A DNA stretch of 64,000 nt, from assembly GCA_917880885.1 (NCBI GenBank), contig OU862934.1:31108734-31172733 (forward strand), written 5' to 3'. Below are positions 11,212 to 22,379 of this stretch, piece after piece; position 1 is the first letter of the stretch; every line of letters begins with the position of its first letter. The notes below the pieces were generated by a model. That model saw nothing but the letters and a program-made list of their open reading frames with translations. It did no database searches and was not told the origin of the DNA. A program made the translations under genes and the position numbers. The DNA comes from Limnephilus marmoratus (taxonomy: Eukaryota; Arthropoda; Insecta; Trichoptera; Limnephilidae).

Positions 11212-12354
11212 TCATTTTGAGTTTGCTGAGATAGTGGGGGCAGTTTTACTTGACTCCTCACTTCCAGTCTTTGCAATATCCTTAATATGGTAATTACCAA
11301 TGTGTTTTCCAGAGGAGTCAGACAAAGAGTACACTAGATCTGATATCTTTCTTAGAACTTTGGCCTTCACGAAACGTGGTGCCAGCTTGGCAGAGAAATA
11401 CATGGCTCCTTGGGAAAGTGTGTTGTTTTTTCTCCAAACTATGTCTCCTATATTGAAGGTGACATGTTTCCTACGTAGGTTGTATCTGTCCGCACTCTTT
11501 TGATGAGCCAGGAGTAAAGCATCAGTGACTTCACTGTAGATGGCCGACAGTTCTTCCAGACGATGGGCATAGTCCGCGGTAGGGTTGCTTGTGGCGGCAA
11601 TTGACGTAGGAAAGTTTGTGTCCCTATGTAGAGAACCGTGAACAACTTGTTCCATACCATGTTTTAAGAAGAAAGGTGTGTAACCAGTGGCCAGGTTAAC
11701 AGTGTTGTTCATAGCAGCCTGAATTTTATCTAGGTTTTTACACCAAGTACGTTGATCTTTATCAACTAGAATAGCCAGAGCTGTGTTGATTGTCTGGTTG
11801 TAACGTTCGACAGTGTTATTTTGCGGAGTATACAAGGTATTATAGTAAATGTCCTTGATTCCGTATTTGGCAAGAAAATCTTTGAATTCTTGGGCAATAA
11901 ATTGTTTTCCGTTATCAACTATTATGGTTCTGGGTGTTCCGTAAGGTATAAAAATGTGTTTTTCCAGGAGTTTGATGATGGCGGACGCGTTGGCTCTTTT
12001 TAAAGGGAAGATCCAACAGAATTTAGTGAAAATATCCACTACACTAAGTATGTGCATGTGTCCGGCATAACTTCGAGGAAAAGGTCCGACGAGGTCCATT
12101 GACAATGATTGTAGGGGTCTGTCGGCACGTTTGGGATTACCCATTAGGCCGGCAGGTGCTGCCGTGCTATGTTTATAAGCTTTACAAGTTTCACATTTAG
12201 AGATGTAATTGCGAATTTGCTTAAAGAGACCAGGCCAGTAATACTTCAAGGCGATCTTTTTATACGTCTTGAAATTTCCTGGGTGTATGGAGTCGGGAGC
12301 ACTATGATTGTCAATGATTATTTGTTCTCTACCTTCGAGGGGAACGACAAGTTT
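11212..12354 (-). pseudogene. pol: element 1 pol: integrase segment downstream of amber codon
   Basis: This continues the same reading frame as the protease-RT-RNase H segment after the TAG at 12355-12357. The N-terminal zinc-binding histidines lie just after the stop, with their cysteine pair in CETC (about 12190). The catalytic triad is visible: D in SMDLVGP, D in VDNGKQF and E in NTVERYN (about 60 and 36 residues apart). The GPY/F-like C-terminal segment with APRFVKAKVLRKISD follows. There is no independent start codon of note; the first long-frame codon is TTG. The segment would be expressed only by readthrough. All key residues look intact, so the stop is probably young. Confidence 0.9.
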
Positions 12355-14438
12355 CTACGAGTAATCTTCGAGGATGGATAGTGGTACCTTGCAATTACGG
12401 TATAGTTGTCCTTCTTTTATGATAAAATTAGGAAACTTTTGTTGGTTATTTTTACAACCTTCGAAGATTTTCAAGTACCATTCATCTTTTGTAGATGGAG
12501 GGGGGGCAATTGTGTCAACATTTAATGAAGCTAGTTCAATTCTTGAAAGGGCGTCGGGAACAATATTGTCCGCGCCTTTACGGTGAACAACATCAAAATT
12601 GTATTGAGACAAACGGGAGGACCAGCGAGCGAGCCTACCGGAGGGATTACTTAAAGAGATCAACCATTTCAAACTACTATGGTCTGTGACTACAGTAAAT
12701 TTGCTACCGTCTATGTAACCGCGGAAATGGTGAACAGAATCCAATACAGCCAATAACTCTTTTTCGGTAATTCCGTAGTTTTTCTCGTGTTTGTTTAGTG
12801 TACGGGAAAAATACGCTACAGGGTGTTCGCCATCTGGGAATTCTTGAGTAAGGACTCCACCGATTCCTACATTGGAGGCATCCGTGTGGAGGGTAAAAGA
12901 GAGTGCAAAATCCGGGCAATTCAGAACGGGAGCTTTTTGAAGGGCATTTTTTAAAGTTGTGAACGCTTCTTCAGCTTCGACAGACCATCGGAAATTGCTG
13001 ACACCTTTACGAATGCCGGTAATTTTATTTAAGGGGGCTGCAATAGTGGAAAAGTCTTTGATGAATCTCCTGTAGTAACCTGCAAGTCCAAGGAAACCTT
13101 TGACTTCCTTCGCGTTTTTGGGTCGGGGAAAATTTGCCATGGCTTCCACCTTAGCGGGGTCTGTTCTTAGACCTTTTTCGTCGACAATGAATCCCAGATA
13201 ACGTAGACGGGACTTACAGAATTCAGACTTCTTCAAGTTGATGGTTAAACCAGCGAACTTGAGTTGTTGGAAAACTTTTTCCAGCATTAATAGGTGTTTT
13301 TCAAAGGTATCGCTGACGATGATGAGGTCGTCAAGGTAACAAAACAGGCTATTATCGACTTCAGGACCGAAAAGTTTGTCCATCAGTCTTTGTAACTCGG
13401 CGGGGCTGTTTTTTAGACCAAAGGGTAATCTTTTAAAATGGAACATTCCCCTACCAGGTACAACGAAAGCAGTTTTTTCGCACGATTCTGCGTCCAAGGG
13501 TATTTGCCAAAACGCTTTGCTGAGATCGACAGAAGAGATGAACTTGGCGTTACGCAGCTTGTCTAAGGTTGCGTGAACGTGAGGTAAGGGATACGCATCA
13601 GCTTCCGTGCAAGAGTTTAAACGTCTACTGTCGAGACAGAAACGTGCAGAGCCGTCTTTTTTAGAAACCAAAAGAGTTGGGTTGGTCCATGCACTTCTGC
13701 TGGGAACCACCACACCCATTTTTAACATTTCGTCAAGTTTGTTTTCTAAAAGTTTAAGTTTTTGGGGGACTAAGTTGTAATAACGTTGCTTGATGGGTGG
13801 GCCATTGGTTTTGATATGGTGTTCCACCAAATTTGTCAAACCTAATCCACATTTTTCGAAGGATATTGATTCGAATTTATTGACCATTTCCTTTAGTTGG
13901 AGAGCCTGGTCCGTGCTTAAATTTTCGTGAGGTATTATTGTGCGGATCTCACTAATTTGAGCGGCAGTGGAGGTTTCGCCAAGAGTATTAAATACTTGGG
14001 GAGCAACATTGAATGCCTTCCAGAAGTCAACGCCAAGGATGAAATTCTGGGATATAGAGGGCACTATTAGAAAATTGATTGTAACTATTTTATTGTTACA
14101 ATTAATTGGCAGGGCAAGGGCACCGATGACCGGTTGGGAAACATTATCCGCAGTTGTCAGGTGTGTCGATTGGGGCGAAATTCTAAAATCACTGTTAACA
14201 AAAGGCAAGTGAGCATTGTTGCCAAGACAGCTGATAGATGCCCCACTATCAAGTAATCCGGAAAAGGTCACATTGTTAACAGAGAAAGAAGCATAGGGTC
14301 TCCCATCTTTAGCTTGTTTGCAACAAACCGAAGAAACATTTAAGGTCTGGTTAAAATACTTAATGTGTGCTAACCAATCAGTCCATTCTTTAGACCTTGG
14401 TTCAGAATGGGTGCCTGAGAGGTTATTATTTAGTTTTT
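12355..14438 (-). CDS. pol: element 1 pol: protease, reverse transcriptase, RNase H
   Basis: Aspartic protease with LLDSGAS (14271 downward), then RT with SVDLSKAF (motif A), LPFGLKNSP (motif B) and YLDD (motif C; about residue 313 counted from 14271). RNase H follows with D in HTDAS, E in TEKELLA, D in VTDHSS and D in PDALSR. The frame is open back to the gag stop with no usual ATG, fitting expression as a Gag-Pol fusion by -1 frameshifting at 14433-14439. It ends at an amber codon where the homologous position of element 2 is tryptophan, a one-base change (TGG to TAG). Without readthrough, integrase is lost. Confidence 0.93.
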
Positions 14439-15566
14439 TGGCCTCTTCATGTAGAAATTTGGTGGGGGCTTGGAGGAATCCACCTGAGGTCTGACATCGC
14501 TTGGGTTTTGTAACCTTTCCATGTTGTGCCTTGATTTCTTGAAAATGTTGCGCAGTTCGTCGCGTGGAGGAGAGCGGTCCCTAGAGTGATGCCTCTTGAA
14601 AGTTCGGGGTTCCTTGGATTCCAGAAACCTCGCTTGCTTGAAACAAGTAGTGGCCAGATGGCCTACTTTTTTGCAAAAAGAGCACATTTTTTTGTTGTCG
14701 AATTCTGGTTTTAAACCAGACGAACGGCTTGGCACAACTACATTATTTGACACATTCTTTATGTTCTTCCTATCCTGGTACGATTCCAGAAGGAGACAGA
14801 CTTCGTTTAACTGGGCCAGGGATGCAATTTTCTGCGAGGTGATGATGTTCTCGTATTTGCTTAAAAGGCCATCAGTTATGACTGGTAATAGTTCAGCTTC
14901 CGAAACGGGATGTGAAAGCTTGATGTTAATGGATTCAGCCCTTTCTATGAATGTAGCTACAGGTTCATTTACCAGCTGTTTAATAGATAGTAAAGATAAT
15001 TTGATCCTGTGCTGGGCTTCTGTTTTTCCGAAGCTCGAGATTAGGGCAGATCTGAGTTTATTCCAATCTTTGCATTTAGTTTTTTGAATGCGGTGCCAGG
15101 GTATCAATTCTGGGGAGATGAGTTCTATGAAGTTTTTTCGTAGAATCTCGAATGGGATATTTTTGATTGTAGCCGTTTCTTCGATACGGTCGATGAAATC
15201 CAGCACATCGGAGACGCCATTATATTTGACTTTCCAAGAGGATAAATCGTAAGTTTTATCTTGTGTCAAGGTGGGTGCGATGTCCTGTTTTACCATTACT
15301 TGCGGCATAGGTTCTTTGTTAGGAACAAGATTATCCAAAACTTGCGTAGCCGAGCGTGAATTATTTTCGCTTGAGGGGGCGAGGTTTATTCTCTTAATGT
15401 ACTTTTTGTTAAATAGAAGTGCATAAGCCTTTAATGTAGATTTAGATTTGCTTGGTGGCGAGAGTCCTCTATCCCTTAAAGCAGTTTGTAAGTGAGTTTT
15501 GGATAAGTTATGCACGTTGGGAATGATGCCCAAATTGGATGGTGCCATAGCTTGATTGTTTTCCAT
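14430..15566 (-). CDS. gag: element 1 Gag
   Basis: 378 residues. The N-terminal part has a SAP-like stretch (KTHLQTALRDRGLSPPSKSK). The middle holds the Ty3/gypsy capsid-type segment (WKVKYNGVSDVLDFIDRIEE ... LSLLSIKQLVNEPVATFIER). A canonical CX2CX4HX4C zinc knuckle (CSFCKKVGHLATTC) lies at about 14690, followed by a basic, Ser/Arg/Pro-rich tail. The ATG at 15566 is preceded by a 1.28 kb leader. The last two sense codons and the third base of the one before form the slippery heptamer A-AAA-AAC, and TAA follows immediately. Capsid and nucleocapsid roles are inferred from family knowledge. Confidence 0.92.
   Translation of the reverse strand: MENNQAMAPSNLGIIPNVHNLSKTHLQTALRDRGLSPPSKSKSTLKAYALLFNKKYIKRINLAPSSENNSRSATQVLDNLVPNKEPMPQVMVKQDIAPTLTQDKTYDLSSWKVKYNGVSDVLDFIDRIEETATIKNIPFEILRKNFIELISPELIPWHRIQKTKCKDWNKLRSALISSFGKTEAQHRIKLSLLSIKQLVNEPVATFIERAESINIKLSHPVSEAELLPVITDGLLSKYENIITSQKIASLAQLNEVCLLLESYQDRKNIKNVSNNVVVPSRSSGLKPEFDNKKMCSFCKKVGHLATTCFKQARFLESKEPRTFKRHHSRDRSPPRDELRNIFKKSRHNMERLQNPSDVRPQVDSSKPPPNFYMKRPKN
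14433..14439 (-). promoter_or_regulatory. -1 frameshift slippery site, element 1 gag/pol
   Basis: On the minus strand the gag codons read CCA AAA AAC TAA, giving the heptamer A AAA AAC in the correct phase directly before the stop. Slipping back one base places the ribosome in the pol frame, which is open from here. The same heptamer sits at the same place in element 2. Confidence 0.8.
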
Positions 15567-16845
15567 TGTGAGTTTCCCGGGAGGTGAAAAAAATTTTGCC
15601 AGGGGTTTCCTTTAGTAAGTGCAAAATTAATTTTGTGAGGCACTTTTCACTTGGTAATCACTGGTTGGCACTTCTAAAATAGTTATAGAAAACTGTATTT
15701 TATGCTACAATTTGGTATATATGACACCAGAATTTTTGTCAAAGGAAGGCACAAGAAAAAAAATTTTGCGTGGAAAGACCTTAGTAGTAAAGGTTTCTGT
15801 GTTTCACTGACCACTTTTGAGAAACTGTGAAATTCACAAGTATTTATTTATTTTTTGAAAAATTTTGCCAGGACTGACCTTTAGAAAACGGCTTTTTTAT
15901 TTTTCACAAATCACTTTGCACTGAGAAGGGCACTAAAATTCACAAAAGGCACTCTTTTGGCGAATAAGAACAAACTTCCGGATGAAAATAACTGAATATG
16001 GGATTTGTTACGTCAACCACATTAAAATTATTTTATTTATTCATGGAACCAATCATTGGTTTTATTATTATTTCACTTTTCTTTATGTAGGGAAAAAAAA
16101 CACAATTCACTTTACACTTATGCTGAAAAAAAAGCGGTACCTATAATGTAGAATGGGGAAAGAAAGTCATTATTTTGTCCATTTAGTGAAATATAAATTA
16201 TGCTAATTTAACAGACGTAAGTGGGTCAATTGGTATATTGTGCAGAAACAGCAAAAAAACGTAAGTCCGAAATTTTGATTAAGGAATTCGCAAAATAACT
16301 AGGGTTCCAGAATCAAATTTATAATAATCATTTCCGTTGCTAACCGGTTCAGTCATAAAAAGGTGATTTGATTATGAACGCTGCATAGCAACAGTTAATT
16401 ATTTCGTTCCGACGGGTTCTTCGTTGGAATTTTTGGCGCGGGACAAAAGCATTTGCGCGCGCAATCCAGAGAATAGGTATTTACCGCGTGGAACATTGGA
16501 CCGTTGGCGTTGGTTTGGCGCGAAGCTATTGCCGCCCGTTGTTTGTGACGCGTGCGCAGTCAGATTCGCGGTTTAATGCTAGCGTCCTTTAGTTGCTTCA
16601 AAATGGCCGTGTTTACAATTGCGGCGTGATTCATGGTTTCAATCAGATCTGTGTTATGGATCCAATTTACACATAGGTTTCTGTGGTTTTTTCACAGAAT
16701 TCACTGTACACTGGGTGTAGAATATCAAGGTATAATTAATGTTCACAAAACAATTCCTGTACAGGGAGGATTTCGACAAGTTGCACCCCGCAAAGCGATC
16801 GGGATAGAGAAAAAAAATTCCGAGGCCCCACGCTATGGCGACAGT
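15567..16845 (-). other. 5' leader of element 1
   Basis: 1.28 kb between the 5' LTR and the gag ATG, with no supportable ORF. The bases next to the LTR do not show an obvious TGG-type primer-binding site. The nearest candidate starts about 15 bases in (TGGGGCCTCGG on the minus strand), and I cannot assign it to a tRNA. Confidence 0.55.
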
Positions 16846-17617
16846 TGTTATGATGGGTCCCTAACATGTCCCAGGCCAGCTCACAGCAGAGACAAAAGTA
16901 CCCTCTATTCCAGGGGCAGGTCGCACGAATGCTTCAGAATTCTCTCTCTCTTCCACGGGCGTCTGGGAAGTGCACTCTAGGAAATACTCCTGCCGAGGCA
17001 GATTAACAACAGGATTGAGTTAAATAGATTCATGTATTGCAAATTCAAAACACAGTACATAGGTCATTACAGTACAATTCAATACAAGAAATGCATATTA
17101 CACAAACCTAGCTATCGTGTTTATACCTCATGATCTCTGAAAACGAAACTCTCTGAGTGATGGCTTTGCGCGTGAGTTTACAGTCTATCGTTACGGACAC
17201 AAACAAAAGAGGGATCAATTGTGCAGCTTACATGGTGGTCGGGGACCTTCGTCTTCCGGGTTCAGCAGGGCACTTCCCCGAGTCTAGGACAGGACCCGTA
17301 GTTCACACGGGCATGGCAGAATACCAGCACTAAAACCCGTATGTACTTCAATTAACATCGCAGTTGTAATTGCGTTCAATTCGATCGACAGAAGTTTAGC
17401 CGCGAACTCGGCGGTTCGGCCCGAGGAGCGCGACGTGCGTCCAAGGCGGCTTGCAATTCTCGACTGTGTGCGCGCGTTGGTGCGCGTTGGTGCGCAGAGG
17501 GGAGAGGAGGTAGGAAGCAGGGAAGCAGGGAAGCAGGGGGGAGCGGGGTGTTGTTGAAACTGCCGCGCTGATTTTAGGAATTTGAATTCTCTGTCGTTTG
17601 TGTGGCGTACCATAACA
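16846..17617 (-). repeat. 5' LTR of element 1
   Basis: 772 bp, the partner of 5513-6284, ending at the ATATGT target duplication (17618-17623). It should contain promoter and polyadenylation signals, but I could not place them with confidence. Confidence 0.95.
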
Positions 17618-17700
17618 ATATGTACATTTTTTGCATTTAGCTTTATCCATCTTTATTTAGAAAACTATTATAACGCCTAGTAAATATACGTACGAGTATA

Positions 17701-18264
17701 TCTCTACATATTATAAATTAAAGTCCTCCGCGTCGTCTGTCTGTCTGTCTGTTCGCGATAAACTCGAAAACTACTGAACGGATTTTCATGCGGTTTTCAC
17801 CAATAGATAGAGTGTTTCGTGAGGAAGGTTTAGGTTTGTAATTTGTCAAGGATTTAGGTAAATTGGTTGAAACATAACGATAATTGTTAGAAGTGTCGGA
17901 AAAAGTCGAGCCGCCTGGTAGCTTTCATCGAAAACGCTGCCTAATCCTTTTGGGATATGAAAAAACAATGCATGGTGGGATATTCCTCTTTTATAGATCT
18001 ACAAAAAAGTCCACGAAGACATATATATCTATCCTTTACGGATAGCTTACTATACCCATTCTATCTTCTAAAAAAATGGTCACGTACATTGCGGTAATTG
18101 AAAAATTATTTAGACGGATACTTACAGTATTAATCCTTATTAATTTAAATACGTGAGTTACCCCAAGCATTTCATGCACATTATTATAATCTTTAACACC
18201 ATCTCTACGTAGTAGATGCCGTTGTGTTTTATTAGCCACAGCAAAGCGTGGCCGGGTCAGCTAG
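17701..18264 (+). mobile_element. non-autonomous Helitron
   Basis: Begins near TCTCTACATATTATAAA and ends GGGTCAGCTAG followed by T. A hairpin (GCCAC...GTGGC) lies just before the CTAG end. This structure is the Helitron 3' terminus. A (GTCT)n run is near 17737. There is no Rep/helicase ORF. The 5' boundary is approximate. Related 3' ends occur at 21209, 42447 and 60083. Confidence 0.75.
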
Positions 18265-18427
18265 TTTAATAATAAAGAAATGTATGTTGTATGCATAGGG
18301 GCGATTTTATTGATTTGGGTTTTAAATTATAAAATATAGGACGTAAAGAATTAGATTTTTCTTACGATTGTTAAAAGAAGTTTTTGACATTATTTTGTGG
18401 CACGGTTCAAATCGCGTGGTTCGCAAA

Positions 18428-18850
18428 TAATAATTTTTTTTTTACTTTAGCCCCCTGGGGAAAATAATTCCCATCACGGCCTATATCGTCTTTGGGGATG
18501 CTGTGAGGGGGTCTTTTATAGGAAAGGAAGGAGGGGAAGTTCTGGGAAGGAAAAAGGTTCGAGAGGTGGGTCGGAATCTTTAGTTTAGTGCGTTCAAGAG
18601 TGACGGACGTATGAATCCATACCTCCCTCTGCGGTGCTAGGCGATATTCCCAGAGTCGTGCTGGAAAGGTTAAAACGTCTCTCACAACCAATCTCTGCCA
18701 CGCAGTTGGTAGGTAGACGCATCCGCCGCCAAGACAAGGAAAAACCTCACATCACGATCCCGGGCCCACCTGCTTAGTCACCAAACGTAACGAATCACTC
18801 GGGGTGACCTATGGCAGAGGTGTTGGTTATTCAATAAATAAGCAGTACCC
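18428..18850 (-). repeat. LINE/SINE-tail repeat, nearly complete copy
   Basis: Minus-orientation copy. It starts with poly(T) (18433-18442), then the tail hairpin (CCCCCTGGGG/CCCATCACGG region, degenerate), the CATACGTCCGTCACTC block, the ACGCAGTTGGT block and the GGTCACCCC/ACACCTCTGCCA block near 18800. Open frames here are not coding. Confidence 0.7.
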
Positions 18851-18965
18851 ATACCCGCCATTTCATTTATCCAGTTTAATCACAGGATACCATATTTGTC
18901 CCAACTCACATAGTCTCATAAAAATCGTTGTCTCCCTTACTATCATGGAGAGACATATGATATAG

Positions 18966-19368
18966 ACGACCTCCGTAGTCCAGTGGCTAAGACTCTTGAC
19001 TCACATTCCGGAGGTCGCGGGTTCGAACCCGGCATGCGCAAATAAATTTTATTTGATTAATTTGTGTTATTTCACAATTAATTCATTTAAAATAATATAT
19101 AGTATATTTGCGACATGTTCCAGAGTGGAAGATACTATTAGTATCGCCCTGGTGTAAGACCACCATTCAGAATTGAAACGTTGCTTGAAAATGTGACCAG
19201 ATCTGAATAGCCAGGTACTTCCCAACCTTCCTCTTCCCCACCTCCTTCCCCTCCCCACTACCTTCAGCCTCACATCATACCCCAATTGGGGATGCCATAG
19301 TCTCACTGGCTCCAGACGGGAGCAGTTGAGATTCTTGTGCGGTATTCACTGTAAAATAAAAAAAAGAT
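18966..19368 (+). mobile_element. tRNA-derived SINE
   Basis: A Pol III-type head: A box TAGTCCAGTGG at 18976-18986 and B box GGTTCGAACCC at 19020-19030. A unique body follows (AAATAAATTTTATTTGATTA, then ATCGCCCTGGTGTAAGACC, then CACTGGCTCC-GACGGGAGCA) and an A-rich tail. The head does not close into a proper acceptor stem, so it is not a tRNA gene. Related copies or fragments are at 19850-19920, 28905-29062, 34626-34854, 36806-37175, 37215-37440 and 61817-62905. Confidence 0.8.
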
Positions 19369-20287
19369 GGTATTGGAAAGAGAAAATAACACGCTGTGTA
19401 TTCAAATGAAAAAATGAATCACAAAATAATTAAAATGTACACCTTTATGAAACAAAAGTATTCGACCGCAATTTGAAAAAAAAACTTTGTAGTTTTTTGA
19501 TTATTTATTTTTACATGAAACGACAAAAGTTAGGTGACAATAACTTTTGTTACACATTTTTCTAATAAAATATGTTTGTTTGTGTGTTTTTTTTCGTTAT
19601 CAGCAATTTTAGTTAAAAAACGTAAGGTGGGCCATTTTTAAAACTTTTTAAAATTTGCATTAAAAAATTTTATAATTAAAAACTACATGGTTATTTCTAA
19701 TATGAAATTTGAGTTTTTAGTTTTCGGATACGTTCACAAACATTCCATTTATTTGGATTTTATTGCAAAGCGAAAATATTTATACCTTTTCACGAAATAC
19801 GCCCTATTTTTGAAAGGTTAAATATAATTCACATACACACCCTATACCACTGATTTGCATGCCATAATTCCACTGGAACCAGACAGTTAAGACCCTTGTG
19901 CAGTAACCAAATAAAAAAAGAATTGGCAGAGATATTTGGCGTACTATCTTCACCACCATTTCCCAAGTAGAAAAGGCGTGAAATTTTTTCAGTAATATTG
20001 TTCAGTGCAATATGACCCCTGCATGTCGATTCTGAGATACGAAACATAAACAAAAATAATAATAACAATATTTGGCAGAGTTTTCAAAGATTTTGGCGCT
20101 ATTTCTCACTGTAGAATCTCGGCATCCTGCAGAGAAGATATTCCAACAGATTTTTCATGAGATATCTCGCCGCTTCGGATTAGAGAGAAGATTTAGGACC
20201 GCGGAGCAGTGATATAAAAGTAGTAAGGGTATACAGTGTGTGTACATTGCACACTGTACTCCACAATTCAAAAATGTCTTTCTAACT
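19369..20287. other. mostly unassigned AT-rich DNA
   Basis: It contains a SINE 3'-tail fragment (about 19850-19920, plus) ending in an A-rich tail. I see nothing else. Confidence 0.5.
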
Positions 20288-20970
20288 GACTAACTATTAA
20301 CCATCACGCCGTTTTCCACAGAGGTAAGCAGAGAGAACAAACCGCCAAACAACTCGATCTTGGCACACACTCCTTGCCTCGTTTTCATTCATACATCGTG
20401 TCATACATGCTCGTCTATTATTTTGACTCTTGACATTGCCCGACTCAAATATCTGATTCACTTGATTGTGCCGTGTCTTCCTCGGGAGTCCCCGACTTCT
20501 TCTACCATTCACATTTGCGTCAAATATTCTTCTTTCACTACTTTCTTCATTCATTCACTCTTCATGCCACAACCATCTAAGGGTCCCTTTTTTAATCTTA
20601 CTCATTACGCTTACATCAGCATTGCATTATTTGCGGATCTCCACATTTCTCACACGATTATACTTGGTTTTACCACACGCACGCCTCAGGGATATCATTT
20701 CATCAGCATTCAGTCTGCTTTCATCCTTCCTCTGCCAATTCCATGCTCACTGCCATACATCAGGGTAGGTACCAGCACTCCATTGCTAACTGTTAGCTTC
20801 GCTTTTTTTGACAGTTTTTTATTTGCGCCAACGGCGTTCAATCCTCCATTAATAGAGTTACCTGCATTTACTCTTCTTTCAATATCTCTATCAGCCTTCC
20901 CATCTCTCGCAAACAAACTACCAGGATACACAAACTCATCCACCTGCTCCAAGTTTTCAACATTCAAATT
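20288..20970 (-). pseudogene. LINE reverse transcriptase C-terminal fragment
   Basis: Two minus-strand pieces in different frames. The first (20967-20710) has VDEFVYPGSLFARDGK, DRDIERRVNAGN and NGVLVPTLMYGSE. The second (20554-20297) has NNRRACMTRCMNENEARSVC and the closing SAYLCGKRRDG. These are the conserved post-RT blocks of a LINE abundant in insects. The central part is deleted and frames are broken, so the copy is dead. The element's 3' end lies at about 20288. A short relative of the last block is at 37488-37625, plus strand. Confidence 0.75.
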
Positions 20971-21208
20971 TTAGAATTAAAAATATTATCTTCGACTAGT
21001 TATTCCATATTATTGGCAACTACCTTTTTCATTGGAAACAAGCGTTCTAAGAACCAGTTTGTATCCTAGATAGTGTCTCGGATAAATACATTATCCGGTT
21101 TTATTTTATATGCAACGCCCACTGACCTTTTTTAAAAGTCTAAATGAAAATTCAATTTTTATCAGAACAACTTTTTTTTCTTCACTGATATATTTATTTA
21201 TTTATTTA

Positions 21209-21465
21209 CTAGCAGACCCGGCACACGTTGCTATGGCTAACGAAACACAACGCCATTACCCAACCTTTATAAAATCCACACCACCCGCTTGCCAGTTGCC
21301 CGCTGTTCGCTGCCCGCTGCCCGCTGCCCGCTGCCTGAATTGAATATTTGAATTTCTCGGCTTTTCTCTACTATATTAAGCATGTATTATACATATATAC
21401 CTTCCTCTTGAATCACTCTATCTATTGGTGAAAACCGCATGAATATCTGTTGCGTTGTTTAAAAG
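21209..21465 (-). mobile_element. Helitron 3' fragment
   Basis: Minus orientation. The 3' terminus CTAG sits at 21209-21212, preceded (minus strand) by GCCGGGTCTG and a degenerate hairpin. The fragment runs to the motif ATGCGGTTTTCACCAATAGA also seen in the 17701-18264 Helitron. It is truncated before the 5' end. A short GCCCGCTGCCCGCTG repeat is near 21305. Confidence 0.65.
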
Positions 21466-21785
21466 ATCTATGCGCACATACATTTTGAGCGACTTCATTT
21501 TATACTATGTAATGATGATAATGATGATAAACAGAAACAGACGGTACATTAGAAACATTGGTGAAAAAAATTTGATAGGTACCTATTATGTGTTTCATTG
21601 TAGTGTCTTATTTATGGTATATATTTATGTAATTACCGGGTGATGTATGTAGTGTGTGTATGAGTATGTGTGTATGTATGTATGCGCATTGAACAATTTA
21701 TATCATTGACATGATGCTCTTTTTAAATTTGGACACTGAATCGGAGAAAATGTCGATGTTAGAATTTATTATTTTTTAATTTATT
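21466..21785. other. unassigned, with (GTAT)-type microsatellite
   Basis: A GT/TATG-rich microsatellite lies at about 21650-21683. I see nothing else. Confidence 0.5.
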
Positions 21786-22074
21786 ATTTTATTATTACCA
21801 ATATTATTGAACAAACTTCGGTGGCTGGGTCATATGGAGAAAATGAGCGAGCATCAAGCACCAAAGTCCCTGCTGAACTCAAGACCAATAGGGCGAAGGA
21901 GCCTGGGAAGGCCAAGACTAAGATGGAGCGACAACGTCCTCAAAGACATATCTATCTTGGAGCTTGCAAACTGGAGAGATCTGGCACAAAACCGAGATGA
22001 GTGGAGGAAGACTCTTGAGGAGGCCAAGATCCACCAGGGGTTGTAGAGCCAATAGTGATGATGATGATGATTAT
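21786..22074 (+). pseudogene. RTE-type LINE C-terminal fragment
   Basis: About 80 residues: LRWLGHMEKMSE, GRRSLGRPRLRW and LAQNRDEWR, which form the conserved ORF2 end of RTE/CR1-type LINEs, followed by a stop. A (TGA)n run at 22056-22072 fits the short tandem-repeat 3' ends of RTE elements. It directly abuts an opposing LINE fragment at 22075. Confidence 0.7.
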
Positions 22075-22256
22075 TGAACATATGAAGAGCACGATTGATT
22101 GGCGAATTAGTTGCTGCATTTGTCTTGTAATTAAGCGTTTGGAATAGTTCTGTATGGCGTGTACGTCTTAATGGTATGTTAAAATTAACTAGGGAAATAA
22201 TTTCGGTACAGTCATTGTTATCATTTAAAATTTTGTGTAAAAATGTCAAATTACTG
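22075..22256 (-). pseudogene. Jockey/CR1-like LINE C-terminal fragment
   Basis: The minus-strand reading gives FLHKILNDNNDC, SLVNFNIPLRRTRH and ELFQTLNYKTNA, resembling the domain that follows RT in other LINEs here (31757-32290). Only about 60 residues survive. Confidence 0.6.
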
Positions 22257-22379
22257 ATTTATTATTGATATTACTATTGATTCTTAAATGATTATATTAT
22301 TACATTGATGGGAATAACGTTCAAAAGATATAAAACGAAAGTTGAAAGGAACCTAGGAAAATACGAAATTTTTTGAGGC

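Larger units (their letters stand above)
5513..17617 (-). mobile_element. LTR element 1: Ty3/gypsy retrotransposon, 12.1 kb
   Basis: A complete, recently inserted retrotransposon in minus orientation. Two 772-bp LTRs (5513-6284 and 16846-17617) begin TGTTATG and end CATAACA. They differ, by eye, at one position (G/A at about 5681 versus 17014). The 6-bp sequence ATATGT flanks both sides (5507-5512 and 17618-17623). In element order it holds the 5' LTR, a 1.3 kb leader, gag, pol in the -1 frame, a very long 3' noncoding region with a LINE inserted in the opposite orientation, a polypurine tract and the 3' LTR. There is no env-like ORF. Pol carries one in-frame amber codon at 12355-12357, so this copy is probably not autonomous. 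The pol sequence is closest to element 2 of this window. An Mdg3-like lineage is a guess. Confidence 0.95.

Noticed and set aside
18966..19042. tRNA gene
   Set aside because: A and B boxes are present but no acceptor stem closes, and the sequence continues into a SINE body found at several other sites.
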